From Nostoc sp. 106C (lineage in GTDB: Bacteria > Cyanobacteriota > Cyanobacteriia > Cyanobacteriales > Nostocaceae): DNA of 41,045 nucleotides. This document shows positions 9,438 through 19,308 of this stretch, piece after piece (the first letter of the stretch is position 1; every line of letters starts with the position of its first letter). The notes beneath the pieces were generated by a model. The model was not told the origin of the DNA and did no database searches. It saw only the letters and a list, made by a program, of their open reading frames with translations. The stretch is taken from positions 1-41,045 of the forward strand of contig NZ_MTAW01000137.1 in NCBI RefSeq assembly GCF_002154725.1. The letters are read 5' to 3'. Made by a program: the position numbers and the translations under genes.

Positions 9438-10940
9438 CTATTTTTTAAAATATCTCAGGTTATAACGGTCTTGATATTTAGCAATATACTCGACATTTTG
9501 CCGTTCTAATGTTGACAGTAATTTATTAGGAAATTTCTTTGGTGAATATTGAGGTTGATACCAAGATTGATTATTAAAGTAATCTTGTAAGCCTTGAGTA
9601 TCAAACTGACGACCATGAATGGCAAATACCCAATTTCGCATAATATCTAGTTCAAAACCGTCTTTACCTTGCAAATCTGTATCTGTCACAAGTCTTTGAG
9701 AAAGCCAAGAATAATCGTTTGCTGTGGCGTTATTAATTGGGGTTGTGTATGTATTTATAGACGATGAAAATGTAGGAGTTGCGATCGCTTGAGGTTTTGA
9801 AGTAGGTTGTTGTATGAGAGATGGTGAAATAGTTGGTGACTCGGTAATTTGAGATGTAACAGTTGACGATGTTGGTGTTGGTGTTGGTGTTGGTGTTGGT
9901 GTTGTTTGTGCTATCGGTTGTGAAGGTTTTGGCAACACCTGACTAATAATTACAGATGCACCAATTAACCCGCCTGCTATTAAACCGCCAATGACAAAAC
10001 CGTTGCGACTACTACCTTCATTACGCGACTGGGTAGTTACAGGAATAGTTGGCAGTGGTGGTACAGAGACTACAGGCAGTTGATAAATGACTGGTTGCGT
10101 CGGCGGAATCGGATTTGCTATGCTCTGCAAAGCATCCAGCATTGCTCTAGCTGTGGGATAGCGATCGCGGGGATGATAGGCGATCGCACTATCAATTATT
10201 TCTGCCATCCTTGGGCTAATATGGCTAGCATATTGTCGCCAGATAATTTCCGCCGTGTGGGGGTCTGTTTCTATTTGCTGAGGCTGTCTCCCAGTCAGCA
10301 AATAAATTGCCGTCATGCCTAAGCTATATAAATCACTCGAATAAACTGGTCTACCTGCGGCTTGTTCGCTAGGCATAAATCCCGGTGTACCAATCACAAT
10401 CGAGCTGGTAGGATTACCTTGAGAATTTACTACCGTTCCCATTGATTCGCGCACCGCACCAAAATCAATTAGTATAGGTTTGCCGTCACGATGACGCAAA
10501 ATAATGTTATCTGGTTTAATGTCGCGGTGAACTATATACTTGCCGTGAACATATTCTAAGACAGGTAACAAATTTACCAATAATTCTTGCACAGCAATTT
10601 CACTAAATAATCCTTGCTGTTGCACTTTTGCTGTTAAAGTATCGCCTTCAACCCATTCTTGAACTAGATAAAATTGCCCTGCTGCTTCAAAGTAAGCATA
10701 CAAAGTCGGAATTTGGTCAGTTCCGCCGCCGAGTGTTTCTAAAATCGCCGCTTCCCGTTGAAACCGTTCTTTTACCAATTGGTAAATCTGGGGATTATTT
10801 TGAATCGGTCTTAGCTGTTTCACCACACAACGGCGCTTTGAGGGCATATAAGTATCCTCTGCCAGAAAGGTTTCACCAAACCCACCAGCACCTAATGTGC
10901 GGATAACTTGATAGCGATCGTTCAACAGGTTGATTGTCAT
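9438..10940 (-). CDS. Membrane-anchored Ser/Thr protein kinase with C-terminal YARHG domain
   Basis: A eukaryotic-type kinase of about 500 residues. It shows the glycine loop GAGGFGE (17-23), VVKQL with Lys41, HRDIKPDN (Asp140) and DFG (159-161), followed by GTPGFMPSEQ, so it should be catalytically active. A transmembrane segment at about 310-333 separates it from a Pro-Thr linker and a C-terminal domain with MRNWVFAIHGRQF, which matches the YARHG domain thought to lie outside the membrane. I chose the ATG at 10940, which gives MTINLLNDRYQV as in related kinases; an in-frame TTG at 10955 would add five residues. Neither start has a clear Shine-Dalgarno. The Pro-Thr linker is coded by a hexanucleotide tandem repeat. 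Confidence 0.92.
   Translation of the reverse strand: MTINLLNDRYQVIRTLGAGGFGETFLAEDTYMPSKRRCVVKQLRPIQNNPQIYQLVKERFQREAAILETLGGGTDQIPTLYAYFEAAGQFYLVQEWVEGDTLTAKVQQQGLFSEIAVQELLVNLLPVLEYVHGKYIVHRDIKPDNIILRHRDGKPILIDFGAVRESMGTVVNSQGNPTSSIVIGTPGFMPSEQAAGRPVYSSDLYSLGMTAIYLLTGRQPQQIETDPHTAEIIWRQYASHISPRMAEIIDSAIAYHPRDRYPTARAMLDALQSIANPIPPTQPVIYQLPVVSVPPLPTIPVTTQSRNEGSSRNGFVIGGLIAGGLIGASVIISQVLPKPSQPIAQTTPTPTPTPTPTSSTVTSQITESPTISPSLIQQPTSKPQAIATPTFSSSINTYTTPINNATANDYSWLSQRLVTDTDLQGKDGFELDIMRNWVFAIHGRQFDTQGLQDYFNNQSWYQPQYSPKKFPNKLLSTLERQNVEYIAKYQDRYNLRYFKK
9871..9905. repeat. Hexanucleotide microsatellite in the kinase linker
   Basis: About five tandem copies of GTTGGT (plus strand) encode the Pro-Thr repeats between the membrane segment and the YARHG domain. 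Gain or loss of units keeps the frame and would only change linker length. Confidence 0.8.
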
Positions 10941-11165
10941 ATAAATTACAAGCAATACTTGACTTGCGGCTGACTCTAGAAGATACGCTGACTCTTCTTA
11001 TGGGGACTTTTCCAATTTATATTAGTTTCTCGCACTCTGAAAACTGTATGTTCGTACAGGCGTAATAATAGTCGCTTTTATTACTCGTAGGGTGGACATC
11101 GCCCACCGTAAGCCCATTTACCGTTGAGAATGCCAAAGGCGATATTGCGATCCTAAACGAGGCCC

Positions 11166-11198
11166 AGATGCCCGACTTTTACAAAAAGTCGGGCATCT
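11166..11198. repeat. Perfect 15-bp inverted repeat (stem-loop)
   Basis: AGATGCCCGACTTTT and AAAAGTCGGGCATCT pair perfectly around a 3-nt ACA loop. On the plus strand the stem is followed by TTATTTG, on the minus strand by GGGCC. It could be a weak bidirectional terminator or a dispersed palindromic repeat. Confidence 0.6.
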
Positions 11199-11340
11199 TA
11201 TTTGACGCGATCGCACTTTTGACTGTTGTCAGTATGAGTTATACAGCTTCTCAATTAATTGCACTACAATCGGGACTTCTCTCGGCTTGCGGGGAGGGGT
11301 TAGGAGCGGGATAATTTTACCCTTGAACCTTAACTCTTCT

Positions 11341-11380
11341 AAAAAAATACACCCCACAGCCTAGCTGTAGAGTGTATTTT
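11341..11380 (-). terminator. Rho-independent terminator of dxs
   Basis: On the minus strand, AAAATACACTCTACAGC pairs with GCTGTGGGGTGTATTTT (two G-U pairs, 3-nt loop), and the transcript then ends in a run of seven T. It lies 44 bp beyond the dxs stop codon, in the right orientation. Confidence 0.8.
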
Positions 11381-11423
11381 CGATTAATTATCCTTTGCAG
11401 ATGTAAGTTTCCTGAACAATTAA

Positions 11424-13331
11424 CTAGCCAACAACTGATAGCTGCTTTTGAAAGAAAGCTTCCAAAACTCTTTCTGCTATTTGACGACTAGTTAAACCTA
11501 ATTCCGCCTTAGATTCATCTGGTGTACCATGATCGACTAAGATATCTGGCACACCAATACGCTTAACTGGGACTACAACATCGGCATCAAGTAAAGCTTC
11601 GGCTACCGCAGAACCAAAGCCACCCATGACGCAGCCTTCTTCTAGGGTGACAACGCGCCCAATTTTCTTAGCTAAAGGCAAAATCAACTCTGTATCTAGG
11701 GGTTTAGCGAATCGGGCATTGATGACGGTGGCTTCAATACCGTGTTCGCTGAGAATTTCCGCAGCTTGCATACTTGGGTAAACCATTGTGCCATAGCCAA
11801 CGATTAACACATCATCGCCAGTGCGGAGAATTTCGCCTTTGCCGATTTCTAAAGGTTCCCAGCCTTCTTCCATCAGTGGTACACCATGACCGTTACCACG
11901 AGGGAAGCGCATCGCGATCGCTCCTTTGGTATAGTTAACACCAGTAACGATCATGCGTTGTAGTTCGGCTTCGTCTTTAGGAGCCATCAACACCATGTTA
12001 GGAATGCAACGCAAATAAGCGATGTCATACATACCTTGATGGGTAGGGCCGTCAGCACCCACAATTCCCGCCCGGTCTAGGCAGAAGAACACTGGCAGGT
12101 TTTGAATGCAGACATCGTGAATTATCTGGTCGTAAGCACGTTGTAGGAAGGTAGAGTAGATAGCAGCCACGGGACGCATACCTTCACTAGCCAATCCAGC
12201 TGCTAGGGTAACAGCGTGCTGTTCGGCAATACCTACATCAATATATTGATTGGGTAGTTTTGCTTGGAGTTTATCTAAACCTGTTCCTGTTGCCATCGCC
12301 GCAGTAATCCCAACAATTTTGGGGTTTTGTTCAGCGAGTTTGACTAAAGTGTGGGCAAAGACTTTAGCATAGGCTGGGGGTTTGGGTTTGTTAGAAGGAA
12401 TAGCTTTGCCAGTTGTGAGATTGAAGGGATTTTGGGCGTGGTAGCCTACTTGGTCTTGTTCGGCAATTTCATAACCTTTGCCTTTGACTGTTGCCACATG
12501 CACCAAAACTGGCCCTGGTATTTGATGTGCTTGTTGAAAAGTAGCAATTAATTCTTCTAAATTATGCCCATCTACTGGCCCTATATAGGTAAAGCCCAGT
12601 TCTTCAAAAACTGCACCAACTTTGGGAACCGCTAGACGCTTCATCCCTTCTTTGATGCGCGCAAGTTCGGGCGACAAGGATTCACCGACAAAAGGAATGT
12701 GCTTGAATTGTTCCTCCAAATTATCTTTGAAAAACTGCACCGGTGGACTGAGGCGCATTTTGTTGAGATAGCGAGGAATTGCACCCACATTTGGAGAGAT
12801 GGACATCTCGTTGTCGTTGAGAACAACCAGCAGGTTAGTTTTGGGTAAGTGTCCCGCATGGTTGATGGCTTCTAAAGCCATACCCCCAGTTAATGCCCCA
12901 TCACCAATGACGGCGACGGCTTTAAATTTTTCTCCCTTCAAATCGCGGGCTAAAGCTATACCCAAAGCTGCGGAAATACTGGTGGAAGCGTGTCCGGCAC
13001 CAAAGTGATCGAACTTGCTTTCACACCGCTTGAGATATCCAGCAATTCCATCTTTTTGCCTAAGGGTGTGGAAGTTGCTATAGCGACCTGTAATTAGTTT
13101 ATGGGGATAAGCTTGGTGTCCTACATCCCAAATAACTTTATCCCGATCTAAGTCCAGTGTCTGGTAAAGCCCTAAAGTTAACTCTACAACACCCAAACCT
13201 GGCCCCAGGTGTCCCCCACTTGCTGCTACCGTTTGTAGGTGCTTATCTCGGATTTGACGGGCAATTTGTTGCAGTTGCCGAATCGATAAACCGTGCAATT
13301 GGTTGGGATGGGTGATTTCGCTCAGATGCAT
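11424..13331 (-). CDS. dxs: 1-deoxy-D-xylulose-5-phosphate synthase
   Basis: A full-length DXS of 635 residues. It is the thiamine-diphosphate enzyme that joins pyruvate and glyceraldehyde-3-phosphate in the first step of the MEP isoprenoid pathway, which in cyanobacteria feeds carotenoids, phytol and quinones. The N-terminal domain has the TPP/Mg motif GDGALTGG (143-150) with ND at 172-173. The central transketolase domain has [27 protein letters not shown] and [18 protein letters not shown], and the C-terminal domain has [11 protein letters not shown]. The ATG at 13331 is preceded by GAGAGGAAAA about 13 nt upstream. It is monocistronic as far as seen, with its own terminator. Confidence 0.98.
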   Translation of the reverse strand: MHLSEITHPNQLHGLSIRQLQQIARQIRDKHLQTVAASGGHLGPGLGVVELTLGLYQTLDLDRDKVIWDVGHQAYPHKLITGRYSNFHTLRQKDGIAGYLKRCESKFDHFGAGHASTSISAALGIALARDLKGEKFKAVAVIGDGALTGGMALEAINHAGHLPKTNLLVVLNDNEMSISPNVGAIPRYLNKMRLSPPVQFFKDNLEEQFKHIPFVGESLSPELARIKEGMKRLAVPKVGAVFEELGFTYIGPVDGHNLEELIATFQQAHQIPGPVLVHVATVKGKGYEIAEQDQVGYHAQNPFNLTTGKAIPSNKPKPPAYAKVFAHTLVKLAEQNPKIVGITAAMATGTGLDKLQAKLPNQYIDVGIAEQHAVTLAAGLASEGMRPVAAIYSTFLQRAYDQIIHDVCIQNLPVFFCLDRAGIVGADGPTHQGMYDIAYLRCIPNMVLMAPKDEAELQRMIVTGVNYTKGAIAMRFPRGNGHGVPLMEEGWEPLEIGKGEILRTGDDVLIVGYGTMVYPSMQAAEILSEHGIEATVINARFAKPLDTELILPLAKKIGRVVTLEEGCVMGGFGSAVAEALLDADVVVPVKRIGVPDILVDHGTPDESKAELGLTSRQIAERVLEAFFQKQLSVVG

Positions 13332-13846
13332 ATTATAGGGTTTTCCTCTCTAATCTCTACTTCTGAATATTCTCTGATTTTCCCACGGTAATGTTGCTTA
13401 CAGAACCATACTTGCAATAAGTTGCATTCTTAAAGTTTAATTGGGCATGTTTTACTACTATTTCCTTAAGGAAAATTAGGGTTGGCTTGTCTCTATTTAA
13501 TTTAACAAAATGTAATAAATTTTGCTTTGAAGAATTGGTAAAATCGCCAAATTTTATGAGTGACCTTACCGTAAAATTACTCGCTTTTACCGCTTTACAA
13601 AAGTATCAATTTAAGTGAAAATAAATCACCAGATAGACAGATCTTTTCCTATCAATTATTTTTTATCTATAGGAATCGGGTTTGATTGTTTCAAAAATCA
13701 CCTACTTTTTAAGTTTAATTGTAGGGTAAGCACTGCCCACCCCACTGAGAATCGCTAAAAATTAGATTAATTTTCTTCCTTTTAATTCATGGAAGTTAAA
13801 AGAAATTTTTATATTTAATATTCTTTAGTAAAACGGGTAAATAAAG
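13332..13846. other. Divergent intergenic region between dxs and a PEP-CTERM gene
   Basis: This 515-bp AT-rich gap should contain the promoters of leftward dxs and the rightward PEP-CTERM gene. Near 13722 is a GTAGGGTAAGCACTGCCCACC sequence, a relative of the repeat at about 11087. No RNA gene is recognised. Confidence 0.45.
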
Positions 13847-14413
13847 ATGCGAGACTTGGTTAAAACTCTAACTGTGGCAACAGGGGTAGCTTTAAATATC
13901 TCACTGACAGCAGCTTTTCCTGCTCAAGCTGTGACATTGAATTTTAGCTGGAATGGTGATGGAGGTTATTCAGCTACAGGTTCTTTTAGTTATGACGAGA
14001 ATACAGCCCCAGCAAGTTTTTCCGAAAGTGGTTTTGGGGCAACAAAATTTTTGCGATCGCTTAGTATTAATTTTTTCAATCCTCTAAATAATCTTGTTGC
14101 CGCTTATGATAACGTTGTCAATGGCAACTCAACTGCTCAATATTTCAAGTTCAACTTCAACACAGTTACACAAAAAATCTTTGGCTTAATAGATTTAGGT
14201 GGAGAAGTTGCAGGTGACACTTATTTGTCAGGAACAGTTAATACTAATCTCTCACTATATCAAGTGCCTCAATCTGGTCCTGATTTCATCATAGATAAGA
14301 ATTCAGGAGATATTGCTGTGACAACGGTACCTGAGGCAAGTCCTATTTTAGGAGTTTTAGCCTTGAGTGCGGTAGGAATCACTTACCGCATCAAGCGGCA
14401 GCTCAAGCATTAA
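13847..14413 (+). CDS. PEP-CTERM sorting-signal exported protein
   Basis: A 188-residue protein with a signal peptide (hydrophobic core about residues 9-24, likely cleavage after PAQA) and a C-terminal VPEAS followed by a hydrophobic stretch and a basic tail (RIKRQLKH). This is the tripartite PEP-CTERM signal, recognised by exosortase in bacteria that make extracellular polysaccharide. The middle is Gly/Ser/Asn/Phe-rich, probably all beta, with no recognisable catalytic motif. It is likely a surface or matrix protein. No exosortase gene is present in this window. It converges on the SLH gene, with a 64-bp gap. Confidence 0.82.
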   Translation: MRDLVKTLTVATGVALNISLTAAFPAQAVTLNFSWNGDGGYSATGSFSYDENTAPASFSESGFGATKFLRSLSINFFNPLNNLVAAYDNVVNGNSTAQYFKFNFNTVTQKIFGLIDLGGEVAGDTYLSGTVNTNLSLYQVPQSGPDFIIDKNSGDIAVTTVPEASPILGVLALSAVGITYRIKRQLKH

Positions 14414-14477
14414 TATCTTTGCACATTTGGCACTATTTTTGTTCTGTTACAGAATAAATGCACCTACACCATTACTT

Positions 14478-15158
14478 CTATGGTGATTGTGGGCTATCTG
14501 GAACCTTGGGAACTTCTGGTGTATCGGGTTGTTTCTGTTGTCGTTGCAAATATTTACTCAATATATCAGCCATATCGCCACGAGTCATAGGACGTAATGG
14601 GAAAATATTGCCTTGAGCATCTGTAGTGACAAATCCTTCGGAAATTACTGTGGCGATCGCTTGTTTAGCCCAAGATGGAATAGATGCTGCATCTGGATGG
14701 GAAGCCAGAATTTCCTTGACAGTTTCATCGGGAAACTGAAATACACCATAAGCTTGAGCAAAAATTGCTAAGGCTTCTGCTTTTGTTACCTTTTGATTAG
14801 GGAAAAACAAATTACCTCGATAGCCTTTCATAATATCAGTTTTTAAGGCTATTTGAATATCATTAAATGCCCAATGAGAAGAGGGTACATCTGGAGTTGC
14901 TACATTCTCTTTACTAACAGCCTGCCGTTTATCCAGTCGAAATACTTTTACCATAATCGCAGCTAATTCGGCACGATTAATTAATCTTTCTGGATAAAAA
15001 TTGCCATCCGGAGAGTTTGTCATCCATTTAGCATTAACTACTTGTTGAATTGCTTCTGATTGCTCGCTAGAAGCGGCTTGTGCTACTTGTAATAGATGAA
15101 TTGCAGGTAAGTTTTGTAGCAAAACTACTAAGGATAAAGTACCGATAAGCTGACGCAT
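14478..15158 (-). CDS. S-layer homology (SLH) domain exported protein
   Basis: About 226 residues. The signal peptide MRQLIGTLSLVVLL... ends in VAQA. Three SLH-type repeats follow: FYPERLINRAELAAIMVKVF, FFPNQKVTKAEALAIFAQAY and IFPLRPMTRGDMADILSKYL. The tail is Pro-rich (PEVPKVPDSPQSP). SLH domains bind cell-wall-linked polymers, so this is probably a periplasmic or envelope protein. I prefer the ATG at 15158; a TTG at 15170 would add MVII. There is no clear Shine-Dalgarno. Confidence 0.85.
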   Translation of the reverse strand: MRQLIGTLSLVVLLQNLPAIHLLQVAQAASSEQSEAIQQVVNAKWMTNSPDGNFYPERLINRAELAAIMVKVFRLDKRQAVSKENVATPDVPSSHWAFNDIQIALKTDIMKGYRGNLFFPNQKVTKAEALAIFAQAYGVFQFPDETVKEILASHPDAASIPSWAKQAIATVISEGFVTTDAQGNIFPLRPMTRGDMADILSKYLQRQQKQPDTPEVPKVPDSPQSP

Positions 15159-15286
15159 AATTATAACCAATTACAGCCGCAAATGTGATGAAAAATAACG
15201 TCACCAATGTTAAATCTATTTTTGTTAACACTGATTGTTCCATGACGAATTCACATCTAACAATGTTGCGTAGGTAAATATTATAT

Positions 15287-15320
15287 CGTCATTTGTCATT
15301 TGTCATTTGTCGTTTGTCAA
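15287..15320. repeat. Short tandem heptamer repeat (GTCATTT)
   Basis: Tandem copies of GTCATTT with slight variation, typical of the STRRs found between genes of heterocystous cyanobacteria. It lies upstream of rpiA, and a function is not evident. Confidence 0.8.
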
Positions 15321-15460
15321 CAGTCAAGGGTCATTCCTTCTCCTGCTTCCCTTGTCCCCTTCACCTCGTTATCCCACGTTATCGCGGCAAGTAAAGCGCA
15401 AAATGTATGTAACTTTGGGTTATGTTCATTTTAGATAAGTTTTATGGAGCATTTTTGGGA

Positions 15461-16171
15461 ATGACCGTAGCAGCAGACCCCGTGAAGTTGATGAAGCAAG
15501 AAGTTGGCAAAGCCGCCGCCGCATTAGTCAAATCAGGTTCGATTGTCGGTTTGGGTACGGGTTCAACCACGGCGTACACAATTCAGTTTCTCGGAGAACG
15601 CCTCCAGTCTGGTGAACTCAAAGATATCGTTGGTGTTCCTACTTCCTTTCAGTCCGAAGTACTAGCAAAGCAATACGGCGTTCCTCTCACCACCTTGGAC
15701 GCTATTGACCACATTGATATTGCGATTGATGGGGCTGATGAAGTCGATCCCCAGAAAAATTTGATTAAAGGCGGTGGTGCAGCCCATACCCGCGAAAAAG
15801 TAGTAGATTACTTGGCAAATCAGTTCATCATCGTGGTGGATAGCGGGAAGTTAGTAGATCGTTTGGGTTCTACTTTTGCTGTGCCGGTGGAAGTTATCCC
15901 AATGGCCATTACTCCTGTCACTGATGCCATCAAAAAACTTGGTGGCAAACCTGAACTCCGTATGGGTGTGAAAAAAGCTGGGCCAGTAATCACCGACCAA
16001 GGTAACTTCGTTTTAGATGTGAGATTTGACTCTATTGACGACCCAGTAAACCTAGAAAAAACCCTGAATAACATTCCTGGTGTTCTGGAAAATGGTATTT
16101 TCGTCAACTGTGTAGATTTAGTCTTAGTTGGCGAAGTTAAAGATGGTCAACCAGTGGTAAGGCAATTTTAG
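15461..16171 (+). CDS. rpiA: Ribose-5-phosphate isomerase A
   Basis: Interconverts ribose-5-phosphate and ribulose-5-phosphate in the Calvin cycle and the pentose phosphate pathway. About 236 residues from the preferred ATG at 15461 ([14 protein letters not shown]), matching the usual family length. An in-frame ATG at 15422 would add 13 residues of unusual composition. Signature motifs are the phosphate loop GTGSTT (32-37), DGADEVDP with the catalytic Asp pair, and [11 protein letters not shown] with the catalytic Glu and Lys. No operon partner; it converges on the methyltransferase gene. Confidence 0.96.
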   Translation: MTVAADPVKLMKQEVGKAAAALVKSGSIVGLGTGSTTAYTIQFLGERLQSGELKDIVGVPTSFQSEVLAKQYGVPLTTLDAIDHIDIAIDGADEVDPQKNLIKGGGAAHTREKVVDYLANQFIIVVDSGKLVDRLGSTFAVPVEVIPMAITPVTDAIKKLGGKPELRMGVKKAGPVITDQGNFVLDVRFDSIDDPVNLEKTLNNIPGVLENGIFVNCVDLVLVGEVKDGQPVVRQF

Positions 16172-16252
16172 ATCAACGGCTAGGGATTGGGGGATGAGGG
16201 GAGAGATAACTTCCCACACTCCTCTTCCTCCCACACTTTCCAATCCCCAATC

Positions 16253-17287
16253 CTACACCTTAACAGCTTCAATAATACTCAATGGCGAGGAGGTGGGAAT
16301 TATTCGGGTTAGTTGAAAACCAGCAGCTTGTAGCAGCGCCCGATATTCCTCTTCTGTGCGTTCTCGACCACCAGCCATCACTAGCATATTCAAATCCAGC
16401 AGCTTACCGAATGATGGTTCGTTACCAGGGGTAATCACTATTTCAAATAAAAGTAGTTTACTATGCTGTGGCATAGCTTGATGACAATTCTTCAGGATAG
16501 TCGTAGCTTTTTCTTCATCCCAGTCATGGATGATGTGCTTAAGAAGATAAGCATCGCCGCCCACTGGTACTGACTCAAAAAAGCTCCCCGAAAGAACTGT
16601 AACGCGATCTGCAATATCTTCGGTTTGCAGGCGCAGTTTTGTATCTTCGATGACTTGGGGCAAATCGAAGACAATTCCCTTCAGCTTTGGATTAGCTTTG
16701 AGAATTTGACTAATTAAACTGCCCTGTCCACCTCCGATATCTACAATGTTCTGAAACTCTGAGAAATCATAGCTAGAGAGAATTGCTGCTACCACAACAG
16801 CAGTCAAATTCGTCATTGCTCGATCAAAAGCGTTGCTTTCTTCAGGATGTTGGGCGTAATATTCCCAAACATTCATTCCGGCGGCGTTATCAAAAGCAAT
16901 TCCACCTGTTTTGAGGCTATGTAGCAGATTATTCCAACCTATAGAGTGATCTGTTCCTAATTCAGAAATTGCAAAAAAGCGCAATGAACCAGGAACATCT
17001 GTCTGCAATGTTGCAGCCAAAGGTGTCAAGGAAAAATTATGATTGTCGTCTTCGGCAAATATCCCAACGCTGGCAAGGGCACGTAGTAATCTGTAAAGTG
17101 ATGGCGGATGAGTTTCGGTAATTGCAGCTAATTCTTCAGCAGTTTTGGGACTGTCTAGAAGGTAGTCGGCGATACCAAGTTTAGCAACTGCATAGATAGC
17201 CTTTGATATCCAAAAACCAGAAAGCATTTGCAGCATGGCGATAGGTGCGGGCACTTCACTATTGGGAGCGTCAGTAGATTGAGTCAT
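16253..17287 (-). CDS. SAM-dependent O-methyltransferase (COMT / CrtF-like, PF00891)
   Basis: A 344-residue class I methyltransferase. The N-terminal winged-helix dimerisation domain (about 15-100; TAEELAAITETHPPSLYRLL) precedes a Rossmann domain with SAM motif IVDIGGGQGS (181-190), FDLPQVIED and the catalytic-base region LLKHIIHDWDEEK (His254, as in plant-type O-methyltransferases). It is full length. The acceptor is probably a small hydroxylated aromatic or carotenoid-like molecule and cannot be named. The ATG at 17287 has AAGGAT about 8 nt upstream. No other biosynthetic gene lies alongside, so a link to the NRPS 16 kb away is not supported. Confidence 0.9.
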   Translation of the reverse strand: MTQSTDAPNSEVPAPIAMLQMLSGFWISKAIYAVAKLGIADYLLDSPKTAEELAAITETHPPSLYRLLRALASVGIFAEDDNHNFSLTPLAATLQTDVPGSLRFFAISELGTDHSIGWNNLLHSLKTGGIAFDNAAGMNVWEYYAQHPEESNAFDRAMTNLTAVVVAAILSSYDFSEFQNIVDIGGGQGSLISQILKANPKLKGIVFDLPQVIEDTKLRLQTEDIADRVTVLSGSFFESVPVGGDAYLLKHIIHDWDEEKATTILKNCHQAMPQHSKLLLFEIVITPGNEPSFGKLLDLNMLVMAGGRERTEEEYRALLQAAGFQLTRIIPTSSPLSIIEAVKV

Positions 17288-17433
17288 ATACAGATCCTTA
17301 CTTATAGTTTCTTGAGGCTTGAAATTAAAACGCGGCGGGAGGCAGGCTTGATTTTTGTCTATTCGTAAAGAAGTTATGCGAAAGTATTTTCAGCGTTATG
17401 GATATTTAGTTGAACAAAATTGACTAATTTTGT

Positions 17434-19059
17434 TTACAATTTTTCAAGAGCTAGTTGCATATCAGCATTTTGCCACGCTGCTGTAAACTTAGTCTGAACT
17501 TGTTGAGCCTCAGCAGTTTTATTTAATGCTTGCAAACTTGCTTGCAAGCCTAATAAAGAACGCCCATGCAGGGGATATTTTTGCAAATCTGCACGAAATA
17601 CTTTTTCTGCTGCTGCATAATCACCCTTCGCTAACAGCACACCACCTAATGCTTCCCGTGCGGGAATGTACCAATCTGGTGGTTCCATATAGTTCAGGGC
17701 GTCTTCCTGAGCTACTGCTGTTTTTAGTAATTTAATCGCAGATTCATAGTCCTGCTTGGCTTTAGCAATTTTAGCGTCTAACAAATTGCTGGCAATATCT
17801 AAAATCCTACTAGCAGGACTCATGCCGATAGTTGCAGTAGCAGGAATGGTATTTTGAGCTTTTAGCAGTGCAGCGCGATCGCTTGTTGCATCTTCAATTT
17901 TACCTTTGGCGGCGTTAGCCATACCATGAGCAAAATACCACAGCGCTTTAGTAGTAACTAATTTGTCATCGGGAGCCGGAGATTTAAGTATATTATCCCA
18001 GTCACTAAAGCGCACCTGAACCAGGATTTTAGTGCCGAGGTAGCCTTCAATCATTGGTGATTCCGAGACAAAAGGAGTTGCATTGGTAACTAATTTATCT
18101 GCTGCTTGGATAGCATCCTGATACCTACCTGCCATAGCTGCGGCTACAGCCAAGAAATGCACATTGTGACTATAGTACATCAGGGGATAAAAACCCTGTA
18201 CGTGACTTTTTTGGATATAAGCTTCATCTTGAGCGATCGCTAGCGCATTTGACCGCATCGCCCCAGCATAATCTCCCACACGGAAATAGATATGGGAAGG
18301 CATATGTACCAAGTGTCCGGCTGCTGGAACTAAAGTTTCTAGCCGCTTGGCACTTTGGAGGGCGCGTTCTGGACTCAGCGAGGCTTCCACCGCATGGATA
18401 TAGTAGTGATTGGCTCCTGGATGGTTCGGCTCACGTTGAAGTACCGATTCTAAAACACCTACAATCTCTTCAGTATCTTCCAGGGGTTTGCCATCTTTAG
18501 ACCAGAGTTGCCAAGGGTGCAGATCCATCAAACTTTCGGCGTATAGTGTCTTTGCATCTAAGTCTTGGGGATAATGCTTGACTAAATCTGCCATTGCGTT
18601 TTTGTAATCCATCGCCAGCTTGTACAAATATGCGTGGGAATCGTTAGAGTAGCGCTTTGCTAGGGCGTTAATGTATTCCTGTTCCTGTTTTGATGCATGG
18701 CTAGACAATGCCACAGCTTGCTGGATTGCTTCATAAGCTGCTAGTTCGCGATCGCTGTCTACATCCAGGTTAATATTAGGCCCAAGAGCCAGAGCCATAC
18801 CCCAATATGCCATCGCTAATTGCGGATCGAGTTCCGCCGCATATTTAAAAGAACGCGCCGCCTCATCGTGATTAAAAGCGTAAATCAAATTTAATCCTTG
18901 ATCGAAAAACATTTGCGCTTGAGGATTCTTGGTAGAAACTTGATGGTGATGCGTTCCCAGTCCAGAAATTAAAGTATATGGCTGTTGTGCTTGAGCTATA
19001 GCCTCGCTAGGAAAAACTAAGCTCAATATAAGTACCCACAGTAAAAATAAGTATTTCAT
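17434..19059 (-). CDS. Exported TPR-repeat protein
   Basis: A 541-residue protein with a clear signal peptide (about residues 1-22, ending AIA-QA). Helical tetratricopeptide-like repeats follow, e.g. YAFNHDEAARSFKYAAELDP near the N-terminus and GDYAAAEKVFRADLQKYPLH near the C-terminus. Conserved His-rich stretches (THHHQVST, GANHYYIHAVEAS, HMPSHIYFRVGDY) recur in a bacterial family of unknown function and might bind metal. It is probably periplasmic. It lies 18 bp downstream of a small membrane-protein gene, likely co-transcribed. No enzymatic role can be assigned. Confidence 0.85.
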   Translation of the reverse strand: MKYLFLLWVLILSLVFPSEAIAQAQQPYTLISGLGTHHHQVSTKNPQAQMFFDQGLNLIYAFNHDEAARSFKYAAELDPQLAMAYWGMALALGPNINLDVDSDRELAAYEAIQQAVALSSHASKQEQEYINALAKRYSNDSHAYLYKLAMDYKNAMADLVKHYPQDLDAKTLYAESLMDLHPWQLWSKDGKPLEDTEEIVGVLESVLQREPNHPGANHYYIHAVEASLSPERALQSAKRLETLVPAAGHLVHMPSHIYFRVGDYAGAMRSNALAIAQDEAYIQKSHVQGFYPLMYYSHNVHFLAVAAAMAGRYQDAIQAADKLVTNATPFVSESPMIEGYLGTKILVQVRFSDWDNILKSPAPDDKLVTTKALWYFAHGMANAAKGKIEDATSDRAALLKAQNTIPATATIGMSPASRILDIASNLLDAKIAKAKQDYESAIKLLKTAVAQEDALNYMEPPDWYIPAREALGGVLLAKGDYAAAEKVFRADLQKYPLHGRSLLGLQASLQALNKTAEAQQVQTKFTAAWQNADMQLALEKL

Positions 19060-19077
19060 TGTCTAAATTCCCATTTA

Positions 19078-19308
19078 TCAAGCTTTTTTCTTATTAATTT
19101 CCAGATGCCACAATTTTTCTAAGGTGGCTACTTTTCTTTTTAGAGCAGTAGCGCGATATTTTTTATAAGTATTAAATGCTACAAATAAAACAACATGAAT
19201 AATAATGATATCAAACCAAATAAAAGTATTAATATATACAGAATCTTTACTAGTTTGTTCTACATGAATAGAGTCATTTATTAAGTAATTGTGATAACTG
19301 TCTGGCAT
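19078..19308 (-). CDS. Small single-pass membrane protein upstream of the TPR gene
   Basis: A 76-residue protein with one transmembrane segment (about 27-48, FIWFDIIIIHVVLFVAF) and a very basic C-terminal part ending INKKKA. The ATG at 19308 has a good Shine-Dalgarno, AGAGGT, 5-6 nt upstream. It is separated by 18 bp from the exported TPR protein, so the two are probably one operon. I do not recognise the family. The ribosome-binding site and spacing are the main support for it being real. Confidence 0.6.
   Translation of the reverse strand: MPDSYHNYLINDSIHVEQTSKDSVYINTFIWFDIIIIHVVLFVAFNTYKKYRATALKRKVATLEKLWHLEINKKKA

Larger units (their letters stand above)
10941..11423. other. Intergenic region between the Ser/Thr kinase and dxs
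   Basis: Holds the promoter region of the leftward kinase, an intergenic repeat starting GTAGGGTGGACATCGCCCACC at about 11087 (a relative lies near 13722), a perfect 15-bp stem-loop at 11166-11198 and the dxs terminator at 11341-11380. No gene is apparent. Confidence 0.5.

Noticed and set aside
16184-16253. GGATTGGGG / CCCCAATCC inverted pair between rpiA and the methyltransferase
   Set aside because: The 9-bp stem would enclose a 52-nt loop with no T-run, so it is not a credible terminator.
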